From: Pseudorasbora parva
Taxonomy: Eukaryota > Chordata > Actinopteri > Cypriniformes > Gobionidae
Direction: 5' to 3'
DNA: 64,000 nucleotides
NCBI RefSeq assembly: GCF_024679245.1
Contig: NC_090183.1
Location: 25,956,809 to 26,020,808, forward strand
Shown: positions 1 through 10,680 of the stretch, one piece after another
Layout of the letters: each line of letters starts with the position of its first letter
Position numbering within the stretch: the first letter of the stretch is position 1
Notes under the pieces: generated by a model
Databases searched by the model: none
Told to the model about the DNA's origin: nothing
What the model saw: the letters and a program-made list of their open reading frames with translations, nothing else
Made by a program: the position numbers and the translations under genes

Positions 1-207
1 AATATATGTATTTCAATTGAAAACTATCCTGATGCAAAAAACAACAAAAAACAAATACAAAAAAGTGTAATAAAACAAACAAATGCTTATTTTGAATATT
101 TTATTTCCACTAGTCTAAAAGAAGACGTTATGGAAGCAAAATAGGCAATAAATTGGCCAGTGTATGAAAAAAAGCAATGGTTTGCCTGCAGTGTCTTACC
201 TTAAATG
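1..207. other. Unique A+T-rich spacer
   Basis: I see A-rich sequence with no repeat family I recognise, no coding signal and no RNA gene. Confidence 0.5.
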
Positions 208-250
208 CTAGTACATAGTAGTTAAGACACTCAATATATAGTGTGTCCAA
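208..250 (+). mobile_element. Terminal fragment of a hAT-like MITE
   Basis: The motif GTACATAGTAGTTAAG followed by a degenerate 'CTAATATAAAGTGGGTCC'-like end matches the right end of the complete 370-bp element at 15479-15848. Only this end is present, so it is a relic. Confidence 0.6.
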
Positions 251-1601
251 TACCACTGTTTCTGTTAGTCACCTTTCAGCACTGGAAAGAGCAGCATAAA
301 GAGTTTAAATGGACAATAAAAACTCTTATTGTGAATGACAGCACAAGGCCTGTCATTAAAGTCTATGGAGGCCTATTGAAGTGTAAGAAAGCTATTTGTG
401 TGGCATTGTATGCCATCAAAATCATGTGCAACAGGAACAAGATGATGAGCGGGACTCAAAGGCCCATGAATAGTGCAAAAAAAGAGAAACAACAAAAGTC
501 AGAGTGAAAGCATTAATTACTAAGAGGCAGGAAAAAATAATAAATCAAGTGAATCACTTACACAAGCTCATTAAAGCTAATGCTATCCACTCTATTTTCC
601 TTTTTAGCTCGAGAAAGACAAAGGAGGGACAATATCCCATTAAATGCTGTTTTCTCATGCTATTCATTTGAACTAGTACTAGCGTGTCAGTGTTTCCTGG
701 ATTAAAGTCTGATAGCACTCCAACAGACTCTCTTTGAAGGCTTGAGAAAGCACATTTGGAGAAATGAGGGTGTGAAAAAGCGAGGGAAATGGCTGAAGCA
801 ATAGCAATTGTCAGAGAGAGAAGAGAGTGTCTCTAGGTTTATAATGTACTGTCTAGAGTGTGTGTGGATGTGAGGAGGATGATTTAGAAGGCAAATGGTG
901 TGTGTGTGTGTGCTTGTTGTGTGGTGGTGATGGGCTCCCCCTAACCCCAGAATGCAGATAGAAACCACCAGGGGTAGTTGCGGGGAGCAGGCGTTTGTGA
1001 TTTATGGCTAGCACTGGGCTGATAAGAAGACTCCCTTCATTTAAGGCCTTATCGCTCGCACTAAAGAAAGGCCACAATTTGCCACGTTCTGTAAAGCCCC
1101 AGATGCAACTAATCTCTTCAACCTTGCAGACAATCTGCCTCGGTAAAAACTATAGATCATTCACATGTCTAAGTGATCTGGGCCGTAACTCTCTGTGCAG
1201 CACAAAACCTGCACCGCCGGGGAAGAAGAGAAACAAACTCAAACACGCACACACACACACTCATATACAAGCTGAAAAATGCATACAGAGACGGACCTGC
1301 TGCATGATTAAAACAGAAGCCATCCAAACTACTGCTACATAAGCTAAGTAGCAGTTTTATCATGTTATATCATGCGCGTTGTTGTCATGTGAGCTAGTTA
1401 ACGGGTAAATCGAGCTATTAGTGAGATAATCAGCTTGTTTAACTATAGGTTTGGCATTCCAAGATACTTTCTTTTGGTCTTTAAATTCACAGAAACACAA
1501 ATGGTCAACTGTCTTTACTTATAATATCATATAAAACACTTTTTTTTAGGAGTGAGCTACATTATAAGTGAAGATAGTCCTTTTTTTAAATAGTATTTTA
1601 A
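251..1601. other. Single-copy spacer; possible conserved noncoding DNA around 1000-1170
   Basis: No gene is supported. A short TG run lies at 899-911. The interval 1000-1170 is less A+T-rich than its surroundings and free of recognisable repeats, which is how conserved noncoding elements often look. A weak CA run lies near 1246-1261. Open frames here lack any recognisable domain. Confidence 0.35.
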
Positions 1602-1735
1602 CTTACTGACCCCAAAAGGTGAACTATAGTATTGGGGTGTATTTACAGTCAGTTTAATCTCTGCAAAAGTTTGAAGACATTAAACTGACTGTAAATACAC
1701 CCCAATACTATAGTTCACCCTTTGGGGTCAGTAAG
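1602..1735. repeat. Near-perfect 57-bp-arm inverted repeat (hairpin)
   Basis: The arms are 1602-1658 and 1679-1735. They are reverse complements at 56 of 57 positions and enclose a 20-nt loop. The outer ends carry CTTACTGACCCCAAA, the terminus of the fold-back repeat family that continues to the right. It is either a small foldback element or a recent inversion-duplication of a repeat end. Confidence 0.9.
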
Positions 1736-1938
1736 ATTTTTTATTAATTTTTTTAAATAGCTTTAATCTGCAAGACAGGTAAAGACTTATTTATATTTCA
1801 AATAAAGGCTGTTCTTGTAAATGTTCATCAAAGAATCCTGAGAAAAATATCAGTTATATGCACAAAAATATTAAGCAACACAACAATTTTCAACATTGAT
1901 AATAACAAGAAACTTTTCTTGAGCAGCAAATCAGCATA
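1736..1938 (-). mobile_element. Fold-back repeat family A, first part (interrupted)
   Basis: The segment carries family A landmarks: TTCATCAAAGAATCCT, then AACATTGATAATAA, then a stretch related to AATCAGCATAT. The family also occurs at 7021-8450, 20265-20300, 23386-24390 and 27482-27739. I recall it as a very common cyprinid repeat but cannot assign a database name. It is cut at about 1938 by another repeat and resumes near 2200. Confidence 0.65.
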
Positions 1939-2195
1939 TGGTAACATTTTATTTTGATAGTCTACTTTAGACATTCTACTACCTATAAGTAACTTCGCAA
2001 CTACATGTTAACTAACTGTCATTGGAGTATTAGTAGACTGTCTGATTAATATTTACTAAAACTTTATTTTGTTGGTGCCCCAACAGACATTCTCCTGACT
2101 ATAAGTAACTTGGCAAATACAATTCAACTTACTCTACAAACCCGAACCCTAGCATCTAACCATAACCTACCAGTCGTATTTGTATAATTACAAAT
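1939..2195. mobile_element. Repeat B inserted in family A
   Basis: The sequence starts GTAACATTTTATTTTGATAG and contains two related halves, each with ACTATAAGTAACTT or CCTATAAGTAACTT. It separates the two halves of the family A copy, so it inserted later. No coding capacity remains. The boundaries are accurate to about 10 bp. Confidence 0.55.
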
Positions 2196-2375
2196 AATAC
2201 AGTTATATTTGCATAATATTTGAAGGATAGAGTGACACTGGAGAAAGACTGGAGTAATGGCTGCTAAAAAATACAGCTTTGGCATCACATCACATTTTAA
2301 AATCTAATAAAATACAAAACTTAAATTGTTGTATTTATTGTTTTACTGTATTTATATTAAAAATGTCTTTCTAAA
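2196..2375 (-). mobile_element. Fold-back repeat family A, second part
   Basis: Landmarks related to GACACTGGAGAAAGACTGGAG and CAGCTTTGGCATCACA resume the family A sequence that was left at 1938. Confidence 0.6.
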
Positions 2376-3913
2376 CCAACTAACAGACTTTCAAGTGTTC
2401 TTTAAGCTTCACAATAGTATTTGTCAAATGTATCAATCTTTTAACAAAACAACAGGTGCAAATAAAACAGATAAACATGGAGACCACAAAATATAACAAA
2501 ACTGGTTTGACAATGAAAATAGTCTTATCTATGATATTAAATATATATATATAGGCCAACTGTATGACTCAATCAATACTAATCACAAATGTAATTACAT
2601 GTTGATGCTTAGGAGCACCATTGATTTTCTTCTTCTTCTCTTTTTTTTGACTGTTTAAATTCAGTCCATATCTGTTTCTTTTTAAGTTTTTAAGTTTTAA
2701 CAACAACAGCATATAATGCATAAAAATGCATAAATGTCACTGTAAAGTTCATATGATGCATAGAGAGATAGAGTATGTTGAGCGGCCAATCAATATTCAC
2801 ACTTTTTAAATTTTCTTCAAAAGTCTTGTTTTTTCAAAGAACACATCAGTTGTGTTTTTATTATTAGTATTATTTTAAAGATTGTTTACTTATTTTTAAT
2901 TGCTTGACCTTTAAAAACACAATAACGGGGTTTGAATTGAGGTTTTAAGAGAACAATATTCCAGTACTGAAAATGTTCAGCTTAAGTGTTAATTCAGTAT
3001 TTAGTCCCAAAGATCTAATGCATATTAAGTTGTTGTAAAATTGTTTTAGGCCTATACATATACCAACCCCCCATTTTTTTTAAATAAATAAATAATCATA
3101 ATTTAATTATATGCATTACAGATTTTGTTTGCCCTTACTACTGTTCACAGACAAAAAGCAGTTTACTAGTTACTTCTGTAAGTGCCTCAAACAAAACTCT
3201 CAATACTCGCCGCGAACCTTGCAAACTTTGTAAAATGTAGTGATTAGCTCGGAGAAGCACTTATAATATCAAGCCAGTACCTTTAAAAGGAAATTTAGTT
3301 TTTCTGTGGACCCAGAGACCTGTACACTCTGACTCCCAGAAGTTGCATAGCAGTCAGGCAATCTGTCTGCTTGTGATTTTCACAAGTGCTTTCCAATTTT
3401 GTGAACCAAATGCATGAGACGGTGAGTGAACAGGTCGTGCTCGCTGTCTTTCTCTAAGGCACTGTTGGGCGTACATATCATTCCATTACTTTATACATCT
3501 TCTCAGTTTAAGTATCATATCATATCACGCCAAAGTACTGTTTGGAATCATATTGATGCCATTATGATGATCATGATTATAAAATCTATAGCGTCAACAG
3601 AAAACCTATTCAATAATTTTAATCATATTCAATAATACAACCATGCAATTTACTTTTTTTTTTTTTTTAGGAAAAACTATTTGTATGAACACTAAACATG
3701 GTGTTCATAAGATAATTATAGCCACTTCACTGTTCAAAAAGGAAGAAAAAAACACAGTGTGTATATATCGTAGATATTCTAGTCATACGTGGTCCAAGAC
3801 TTAACAAGTCTAATTAGTATATGATAGGCAGCAGTGTATTTTCTCTTTCTTAAGTATTCATGGAAGCCAGTGATCTGACAAATGGAATTTTTCAGCTCCG
3901 CAGAACCTTGAAT
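2376..3913. other. A+T-rich spacer
   Basis: I found no gene and no repeat I can name. Short (TA)n, poly-T and poly-A tracts are scattered through it. The open frame at 3426-3635 has no recognisable feature. Confidence 0.45.
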
Positions 3914-3929
3914 CACACACACGCGCACG

Positions 3930-4002
<73 letters not shown>

Positions 4003-4010
4003 ACACACAC
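3914..4010. repeat. (CA)n/(CG)n microsatellite
   Basis: This is about 97 bp of unbroken purine-pyrimidine alternation: CA repeats, a CG-rich block at about 3922-3938, then a long CA run ending in ACGTACACACA. The CG core makes it a good Z-DNA candidate. Long frames across it are artefacts. Confidence 0.95.
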
Positions 4011-4433
4011 ATTCCTATTGCTGATAATCCTGTTTATGTCTGCCTTATGGAGTCCGGGTGCAAGACACCAGAGTAAATAAACACTTTCCAACACACAGCT
4101 ATTTATACACATACAAAGACAGAAAACACAATACATATTTTAAATTTATGGGGAATTTAGAACCGAAAATGTCCACTGGTGGGTCACGACCCAAATGTGG
4201 ATTGCAGTAGGGTCAGGAAAAAACAAGCAGGAAAAAAAAAAAAAAAAAACAGAAAAACAAAGATATATAAAAATAATAAGATACAACTATAATCATTTAT
4301 CTTGCTGTTTATGTCAAATGTCATGCTGTACGGTATTTTTCTGGGCAATTTATCTGTTAATAGTCACACAGACTAAATGCAGGTTCACTTGATATACTCA
4401 AAATATAAAGACTATCAATAACATTTTGCAGTT
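4011..4433. other. Spacer with a poly-A tract
   Basis: No gene is seen. An A-rich run lies at about 4229-4249. Confidence 0.45.
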
Positions 4434-4686
4434 CACTGTAAAAAAAAAAAAAAAAAAAAAAAAAGTCTCCCATTGAAAATGTTCAAGTGACTGATCAAAT
4501 CTAAATTTTTCAGTAGGCCGAATTGAAATTCTGTGAATTTATCCATTTTTCGGTTTGCCGAATTGAAAATCTGTGAATTGATGCAGTTTATTTCACAGAC
4601 ATTTATTTCTGCCAACTGAAAAATTTAGATGTCATCAGTCACTTGAAAATGTTCAATTGGTGACCTGAATTTTTTGTTTTTTTGCG
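4434..4686. mobile_element. Palindromic MITE, copy 1
   Basis: It begins CACTGTAAAA with a 24-A run. The left arm (AAAATGTTCAAGTGACTGAT, TCTAAATTTTTCAG) is repeated in inverted form on the right (CTGAAAAATTTAGA, CACTTGAAAATGTTCAA). A related, shorter copy lies at 44573-44746. It is nonautonomous. Confidence 0.7.
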
Positions 4687-4848
4687 GTTGCAAATAGAGG
4701 GTCTGACCAAATTGAGAGAATTGTACAAAATGTATTTTGAGGGTATTAATGTGTTAACTTAAGATATTTTCAAATTCACCGATACTAAATTTGATAAAAT
4801 TACCATTTCATTCTGCATTTTTTGAACAGTAAGGGGAAACATGCATAT
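4687..4848. other. A+T-rich spacer
   Basis: Nothing recognisable. Confidence 0.4.
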
Positions 4849-4977
4849 ATGCAATAAGGTTAGCACATTAGTTGATATGAACTAACAATGAACTAGAGAT
4901 CTACAGCATTTATTAATCTTTGTTAATTTCAATTTCAACATTTACTATGGTTAGTTATGGTTAGTTCATGTTAGTTA
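4849..4977. mobile_element. Fragment of repeat C
   Basis: The motifs ATGAACTAACAATGAACTA, TTTATTAATCTTTGTTAAT and TTCAACATTTACTA match the fuller copy at 44153-44425. The fragment runs straight into the next element. Confidence 0.6.
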
Positions 4978-5280
4978 AAGGGATAGTTCACCCAAAAAAT
5001 AAAATTGTGATGTGTATCTGCTTACCCCCAGGGCATCCAATATGTATGTGTGTTTGTTTCTTCAGTAGAACACCAATGAGGATTTTTACCTCAAACCGTT
5101 GCTCGTATAATGCATGTCAATGGGGTTTATTTCTATGAGAGACAATATGAGAGTAAAAAACATACACATCGTGGCGACACGTTGATGTCATAAGACAATG
5201 ATCGTTTTCTTTGAGAAACCGAACAGTATTTGTGTTTTGTTTTTTTACCTCATATCAGACGAATCTCATCTAGTATTCCC
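4978..5280 (+). mobile_element. TTAA-type fold-back MITE, left-end copy
   Basis: It starts TTAAAGGGATAGTTCACCCA, the terminus shared with copies at 17796, 23649, 28655, 31580 and 52190. The body diverges after the first 60 bp and no matching right end is visible, so it is truncated or a divergent subfamily. The TTAA at the boundary suggests a piggyBac- or Kolobok-type target; this is inference. Confidence 0.55.
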
Positions 5281-5997
5281 AGTGCCATTACTGCCGTCGA
5301 TTAAGGTCAAATACCATATGTTTACACAGTACCATGTTCAGTCATCACTGATGTGAAGCCAGCTGAGGACCACAGCTCTAGAGGACAAACAGGCTGTTAA
5401 AAGTTATTGTGCACAAAAAAAAAAAACTGATTCTATCTCACACTTGTGCACACACACAGGGACTGTTTTGTAGGAGGGTCATGGTTGGGCTGTGGGTCAT
5501 TTCATCTGAATCTCTCAGCCTTGGCTCCCACTACCTCTGCCTATCAAAGCCCTCCTTACCCGGCAATTCATCAGGTGCTGGGAGAGCAATGCTGCGGCCA
5601 CTTACATAAAAAAGGAGGTCAGCGCCATAAAGGCACAGCTTAAGACAATTCAACATCATGTAACATCACCCAGCCCATTATACTTTATCTTTGCGACTGA
5701 GCTACCTTGATCCTCGCCTGAGTCCCTTCTATGTACACAATCACTCCAGAAGCGACGCGCAGCCAGCTTTCGATGGCGTGCCCTCTTTATTGTGCCGGTT
5801 TTCCTTTGGGAGGATCCAGGTCCCCTGCTCTCGCCTGCGAGGGGTGAGGCAGTTCCCTCTATCCATCTCAGGGGGCAGAACCTTAGAGAAGGCTTTCCAC
5901 ATTCACTTGAACCAGACGTCCAAGCACTTCCTCTCCCTTTCACATGTTTTCTCTCTAACAAATTCTCTTTTTCCTTTGCATTTTTCTCTGCCGCTTG

Positions 5998-6030
<33 letters not shown>

Positions 6031-6320
6031 CTCTCTCTTCTGTCACCCCTTGCCTTGGAGGCTGACAGACAGATGGACCGATATTATCAGCCAAGCATCT
6101 CCAGCTCCGGGGCCCCAATCATTCTCCACAAACAGCCCAGCGCTCCCACCCAGGCTCCCCCAGCCCACCTCTGCCTCTCTCCCCTCTGATAAGGCCCAAT
6201 ATCAGTGACGGAACATATTTTATGTATGAAATGCATCCCACAACAAGCAGTCAAGCATTAGGTTTGTTTAAATAGATGATGTTTATCAGGTATTTTCTTT
6301 TTAACAGATAGTCTGACATT

Positions 6321-6321
<1 letters not shown>
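5281..6321. other. Single-copy stretch, candidate conserved noncoding DNA
   Basis: The interval is free of recognisable transposons, with G+C well above the flanks at 5440-5900 and 6050-6200. A TTTC/CT tract lies at 5998-6043. Open frames of 100-140 codons cross it on both strands but none shows a domain, so I do not call a gene. Confidence 0.35.
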
Positions 6322-6414
<93 letters not shown>

Positions 6415-6425
6415 ACTCTCCTCTC
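6322..6425. repeat. (CT)n microsatellite
   Basis: About 89 bp of uninterrupted CT (6322-6410), then a short imperfect CACTCACTCTC tail. Confidence 0.95.
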
Positions 6426-7020
6426 TCACTTTCCATTCCTTGCTAAGCATCTTAATATACTGTTTAGTCGGTGGGTTTTTGGATTGGCTCCAGGGGTAGA
6501 TACTCCACTACTCCATTATTTTAATTGTGGGTCAGGGATTAGCATTCCTACTGCTTGCATCACTGAATCAGACTCTAAAACTATCTCAGTCAGGAAACCC
6601 TCCATTTTTTTTCTCTATTTACAAATCTATTTTTGTGAGCAAACCCGTCACAAGATTATGTGCCTCAGATTTTCGCTCGTCAGGCAGATGACACTTTTCC
6701 CCCTCTGCAGGTTGTTGATCGCATCAGATATTGGATGACTTCCCATTTAGGACTGAGGCAATGGTTGTCAGTTTGTGGCCAACATTTCTGTGACGAATAA
6801 AATAAGATCTTAGAAATGCCATAAGACTGTCTGACATAATAGTTTGTGTGCGGATGAAATTCAAATTCAAATATAACAGTAGATGGTTCAAGGACTGGAT
6901 TTCTTGACAAAGTAAAACACTTTCAAATATGGGCACTTTGACTAACTAGCTCATTTAATTTGTCAGTATATGGGTGTTTCTTCAACTTCTAATTTCTTCT
7001 AACTATATATACATACATAC
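6426..7020. other. Single-copy spacer
   Basis: No gene or known repeat is seen. The stretch 6640-6950 has the balanced composition of candidate conserved noncoding DNA. Short TACA repeats lie near 7010. Confidence 0.35.
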
Positions 7021-7485
7021 CCTAACGGTCAAAATTTTTAGAATGGTAAGATTTTTTAATGTTTTTAAAGAAGTCTCTTCTGGTCACTAAGGCTGCATTT
7101 ATGTTTTAAGAAATACAAAAAAATCTGTAATATTGTGAAATATTATTAAAATATATATATATATATATAAAAACTGTTTACTATTTAAATATATTTTCAA
7201 ATGTAATTTATTCCTGTGATGCAAAGCTGAATTTTGAGCATCATAACTCCAGACTTCAGTGTCACATGATCCTTCAGAAATCATTCTAATATGATGATTT
7301 ACTGCTCAATAAACATTTATGATTATTATCAATGTTGAATCAGTTGTGTGTGTTTTTTTTGTTGTTGTTTTTTTGAAATAATTATTATTATATATAGTTT
7401 TTTTGATGAATAGAAAAGTTCAAAAGAACAGTTTTTATCTGAAATAAAAAGCTACATTTACCACAATTGAAATGTTTGGGGTCGG
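7021..7485 (+). mobile_element. Fold-back repeat family A, full-length copy
   Basis: It begins CTAACGGTCAAAATTTTTAG. It passes through AAGTCTCTTCTGGTCACTAA, CACATGATCCTTCAGAAATC and AGAAAAGTTCAAAAGAACAG, and ends near TTTGGGGTCGGTAAGA. The order is that of one complete unit. A second copy follows directly. Confidence 0.7.
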
Positions 7486-8450
7486 TAAGATTTTTTGTTT
7501 TTGTTTTTCATTTGAGAAAGAACGTAAAGAAATTAATACATTTAGCAGGGATGCATTAAATTGATCAAGTAAACAGTACAGACATGTATAATGTTGCAAA
7601 AGCTTTATATTTCAGATAAATGTTGTTCTTTTTTAGCCTAGAAATCTAGACGCACCCTAGTGGCAGCAAATCTAATCTGCCCGCGAGTGTCGTCAAGCAA
7701 CTCTCAATACCCTTCTGAGCTGTAAACGCCAAACTCTTGCTGGGCCAATAACATAGTGTATAGAGTCAGTGGGTGGGGCCATAATGAAGATGGCAGAGTT
7801 GCGTTTGTGTGCTTCTAGTAAACACAGAAACTGGCGAACGGCGGTCTTTCGAATCAGCTTTGCCCGTGACTCTGGAAGACTTGGAGTTAAGCTTTTCTCT
7901 GAGAAAAGAACAAAGAACGGCACTGAAGTCATTCTTAAAAAGGGAAGATGTGTTCTGAGTTTTGCCGACCGGATACGGCGAATGTTTAATCTTTCAACAA
8001 GCTCTGTTTCACCTTCGTTTCTCTGGTTGGTTGTAGCGCTATCCTATCGCGTGCAAAGGGAGCTTGAAAGACAACCGTTTATCCCGCCCCTCAGATTGAG
8101 CTGTCAATGGTGAGTTTCCAGACCAAACATCTTGATGTGGGTCTGGCTTGTCAGGCTAGTTCTTTTTATACCTTTTTATTCATCAAAGAATCCTAAAAAA
8201 AAATATTTTACACAACTGTTTTATAATCATAAATGTTTATTGAGCAGTAAATAATCCTATTAGAATGATTTCTGAAAGATCATGTGACACTGAAGACTGG
8301 AGTTAGGATGCTGAAAATTCAGCTTTGCATCACAGGAATAAATGGCATTTTAAAATATATTCAAATAAAAAGTTATTTTATATTTTAATAATAGTTCACA
8401 ATGTTACAGCTTTTTAGTATTTCTAATAACATAAATGCAACCTTTGTGAC
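7486..8450 (-). mobile_element. Second family A copy, split by a hAT-like insertion
   Basis: The left part is 7486-7633 (GATGCATTAAATTGATCAAG, TTTCAGATAAATGTTG). The right part is 8159-8450 (TTCATCAAAGAATCCT, GATCATGTGACACTGAAGAC). The interruption is the element at 7634-8158, so this copy is the older one. Confidence 0.7.
7634..8158. mobile_element. Nonautonomous hAT-like element with target-site duplication
   Basis: The ends are TAGCCTAGAAATCTAGAC on the left and, in reverse complement, TAGCCTGACAAGCCAGAC on the right. The 9-bp string GTTCTTTTT lies immediately outside both ends (7625-7633 and 8159-8167); an 8-bp duplication with one ambiguous base fits the hAT superfamily. The 525-bp interior is relatively G+C-rich and contains open frames (for example 7769-8113), but nothing resembles a transposase, so it needs enzymes from elsewhere. 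Confidence 0.8.
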
Positions 8451-8457
8451 CAATAGT

Positions 8458-8460
<3 letters not shown>

Positions 8461-8544
<84 letters not shown>
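8461..8544. repeat. (CA)n microsatellite
   Basis: About 84 bp of perfect CA, ending 16 bp before a Tc1-like element. Confidence 0.95.
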
Positions 8545-8546
<2 letters not shown>

Positions 8547-8560
8547 TACATTTACATAGA

Positions 8561-9144
8561 TACAGTGGAGGTAAAAAATATTAGAACACATGGAACATGG
8601 GAGTTGTCTTATTGTCCTATTGGCTCTTATTGGACCTGGATTTGTTTTCCAAGAGAACAATGAGCCGAAACATTCTTCTAACTATTGCCGGAACTACCTG
8701 TGATGGAAGGAATCTGCTGGAACATTGAAAATGATGGACTGGCCGCATCAAAGTCCGGATCTCACCCCCATCGAGCACATTTGGTGCGAGCTGGAAAATA
8801 AACTGGACAGATCTATTGTACTTTCAAAGGAAAGCCTTTGGCTTCAGTTGCAGAAGGCATGGGATAACATTAGTGTTGAAAGTTCTTCTTGAAGAGTCTC
8901 AGAGGAAATATATGGACACTATGCCAGAGAGATGTTCTGCTGTAATTGCTGCAAAAGGTGAACATACCACATATTAAAGTTAAAAGTGGATCAAAACAGT
9001 ACAACTCACTTCCTCTGATATTTGATGGTCAGAGCAACCGTCTGTATGTTTTATGAACATTATGAAATTAAATCATGTTTTGAGGGCAAAAAAGGCAATA
9101 TGTTTAGATCTGTCAGGTGTTCTAATAATTTTGCCAACACTGTA
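8561..9144 (+). mobile_element. Internally deleted Tc1-like element with both ends
   Basis: The left end TACAGTGGAGGTAAAAAATA and the right end, reverse-complemented TACAGTGTTGGCAAAATTAT, are matching Tc1-type inverted repeats bounded by TA. Both continue into TTAGAACAC. The unit is 584 bp, against about 1.6 kb for a full Tc1. The interior keeps only the C-terminal part of a transposase. Confidence 0.8.
8641..8892 (+). pseudogene. Tc1/mariner transposase, C-terminal remnant
   Basis: A transposase cuts and pastes the element in the nucleus using a D,D,E active site. The frame starting at 8641 reads FVFQENNEPKHSS, then WPHQSPDLTPIEHIWCELEN. The first segment matches the second catalytic Asp block of Tc1-like enzymes, where the expected QDND-like motif has become QENNE. 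The second holds the catalytic Glu (PIEHIW). A TGA at 8701-8703 breaks the frame, and a further TGA ends it at 8890. The N-terminal HTH domains and first Asp are absent. It is clearly nonfunctional. Confidence 0.8.
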
Positions 9145-10680
9145 TATACATACTGTACATAGAAGTTGAAGAAACACACTATACAATACTGTGTAAAAGC
9201 CTGTATTGTAGGTTCATTGTTCTTCTTTCTTTTTGCCATCAGCTAAACAAGTGCAAAAAGGTCAAGCTTTGCACTGCTAGCATTGTTAGCATGTTTAGCG
9301 CTGTCCCCTTGGGCCATACAGATTTTCAGGGTGTACATCAAATGGGACCAGGCTCCCAAAATACTCTGGGGGGAAGATCACAAACCCACACGAAACCAGC
9401 GCACATACAAAGCACACACTGGCCATTACCATAACAAGCCAGTGTGTTTCTGCAGATACACTTGTTTGGGTTAGGGTGGGGGTACAGAGGGGCCACGGGT
9501 CCCCAGCTTTATTTCAATAACAACAGACAGACACAAGGGCCACCTCGTCAGGCTTTAAATCACATGGAAGCGTCCTGATCTGCTGATAAGCAGCAGATGC
9601 TAGCGAGAAGCCAACGGCATGGACGCACAAGACTCTTCATTTTGTTTGCATTAGCTGTTGAAAGAAGACACTTGCAACTCCACAAACAACATTATAGACT
9701 GACTACACTATCGCTGACAAAAGCATGCACTTTTAGGGGGGAGAGAATGAGGGAGGGAGAAAGAGAGAGAAAAAGCTCTAGTAATTAACAGAATCTGTAA
9801 ATTAAAAATATAGCTTTACAACATTTCTTGGGACAATGACACAGATATATCTCTGAAGGTTTGTTTTTGGGGTTTTTTATTAATTGAACACACCTCTTCC
9901 AATGAGCAAGTCTTTAATTTCTGTATTGAAATTGATTTCAATATTTTCAGGGGAGAGAAAGTCATAAAATGTCAGGCTGATATAAATATCAAGAAGACAA
10001 AAAACCCCACATTAATAGAATTAAATTCTGATGCTTCAAATTGTGATACAATACTCCTACTACTCTCACCACTACTACTATGTTGGGTTTTCATGTTTAA
10101 TGGTGACATTCCATAGACTTGTACATTTTATAAACGTACAAACTGTGTATAGTATCCCCGTACTCATAAATCAACCTATCACAAAAAAACATTCTGCTAT
10201 TTTAGATTTTCAAAAAATATAATTCTATATGATTTATAAGCTTGTTTCCTCATCTGCAACAACAAATAAATAAAAAATGTCCCCACAAGGTTAAAATTTG
10301 TGTACTTGTGCAGACACACACATACACACAAACTTTTTATCTAGATTTGTTTTTTCAAAACTATATGAAACACCAACATGAACACAAAGAACCTATGTAT
10401 CAATTTATTTGATTTCTTATAATATTTCATATTGACTGGAAACAAACTCATACTGCACAGTGTTAGGTCAACTAAGCAGTCTTGCACTGTGATCACTGCT
10501 CCATCCCTTGAGACTCCTATGTGAGGTGCAAATTACACAAATACCCTAAGCAAACACACCCATCTCTAGTTTACACAGGTAATCCAGTGTTTCCAGCAAA
10601 TCACTATTTAAACTGGCAGGTCAAACAGTGCTCATCTCTTTGAGACTAAATACACACATACATATAGTTGTTTAAAAGGC
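9145..10680. other. Single-copy spacer; candidate conserved noncoding DNA at 9240-9620
   Basis: No gene is supported. The stretch 9240-9620 is balanced in composition and repeat-free. The rest is A+T-rich, with small CA and poly-T tracts. A TCCCCACAAGG motif at about 10280 resembles the fish repeat fragments near 20425 and 63770. Confidence 0.35.

Noticed and set aside
3779..4136. Cys-Val-rich frames that look like a membrane segment
   Set aside because: They are the translation of the CA/CG microsatellite on the minus strand.
5656..6208. Overlapping frames of 100-138 codons on both strands, possible exon
   Set aside because: Composition is biased by CT-rich stretches; no recognised protein similarity and no consistent splice-bounded frame.
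6319..6738. 139-codon frame starting with Ser-Leu repeats
   Set aside because: The first third is a CT microsatellite, and the remainder has no recognisable domain or exon signals.
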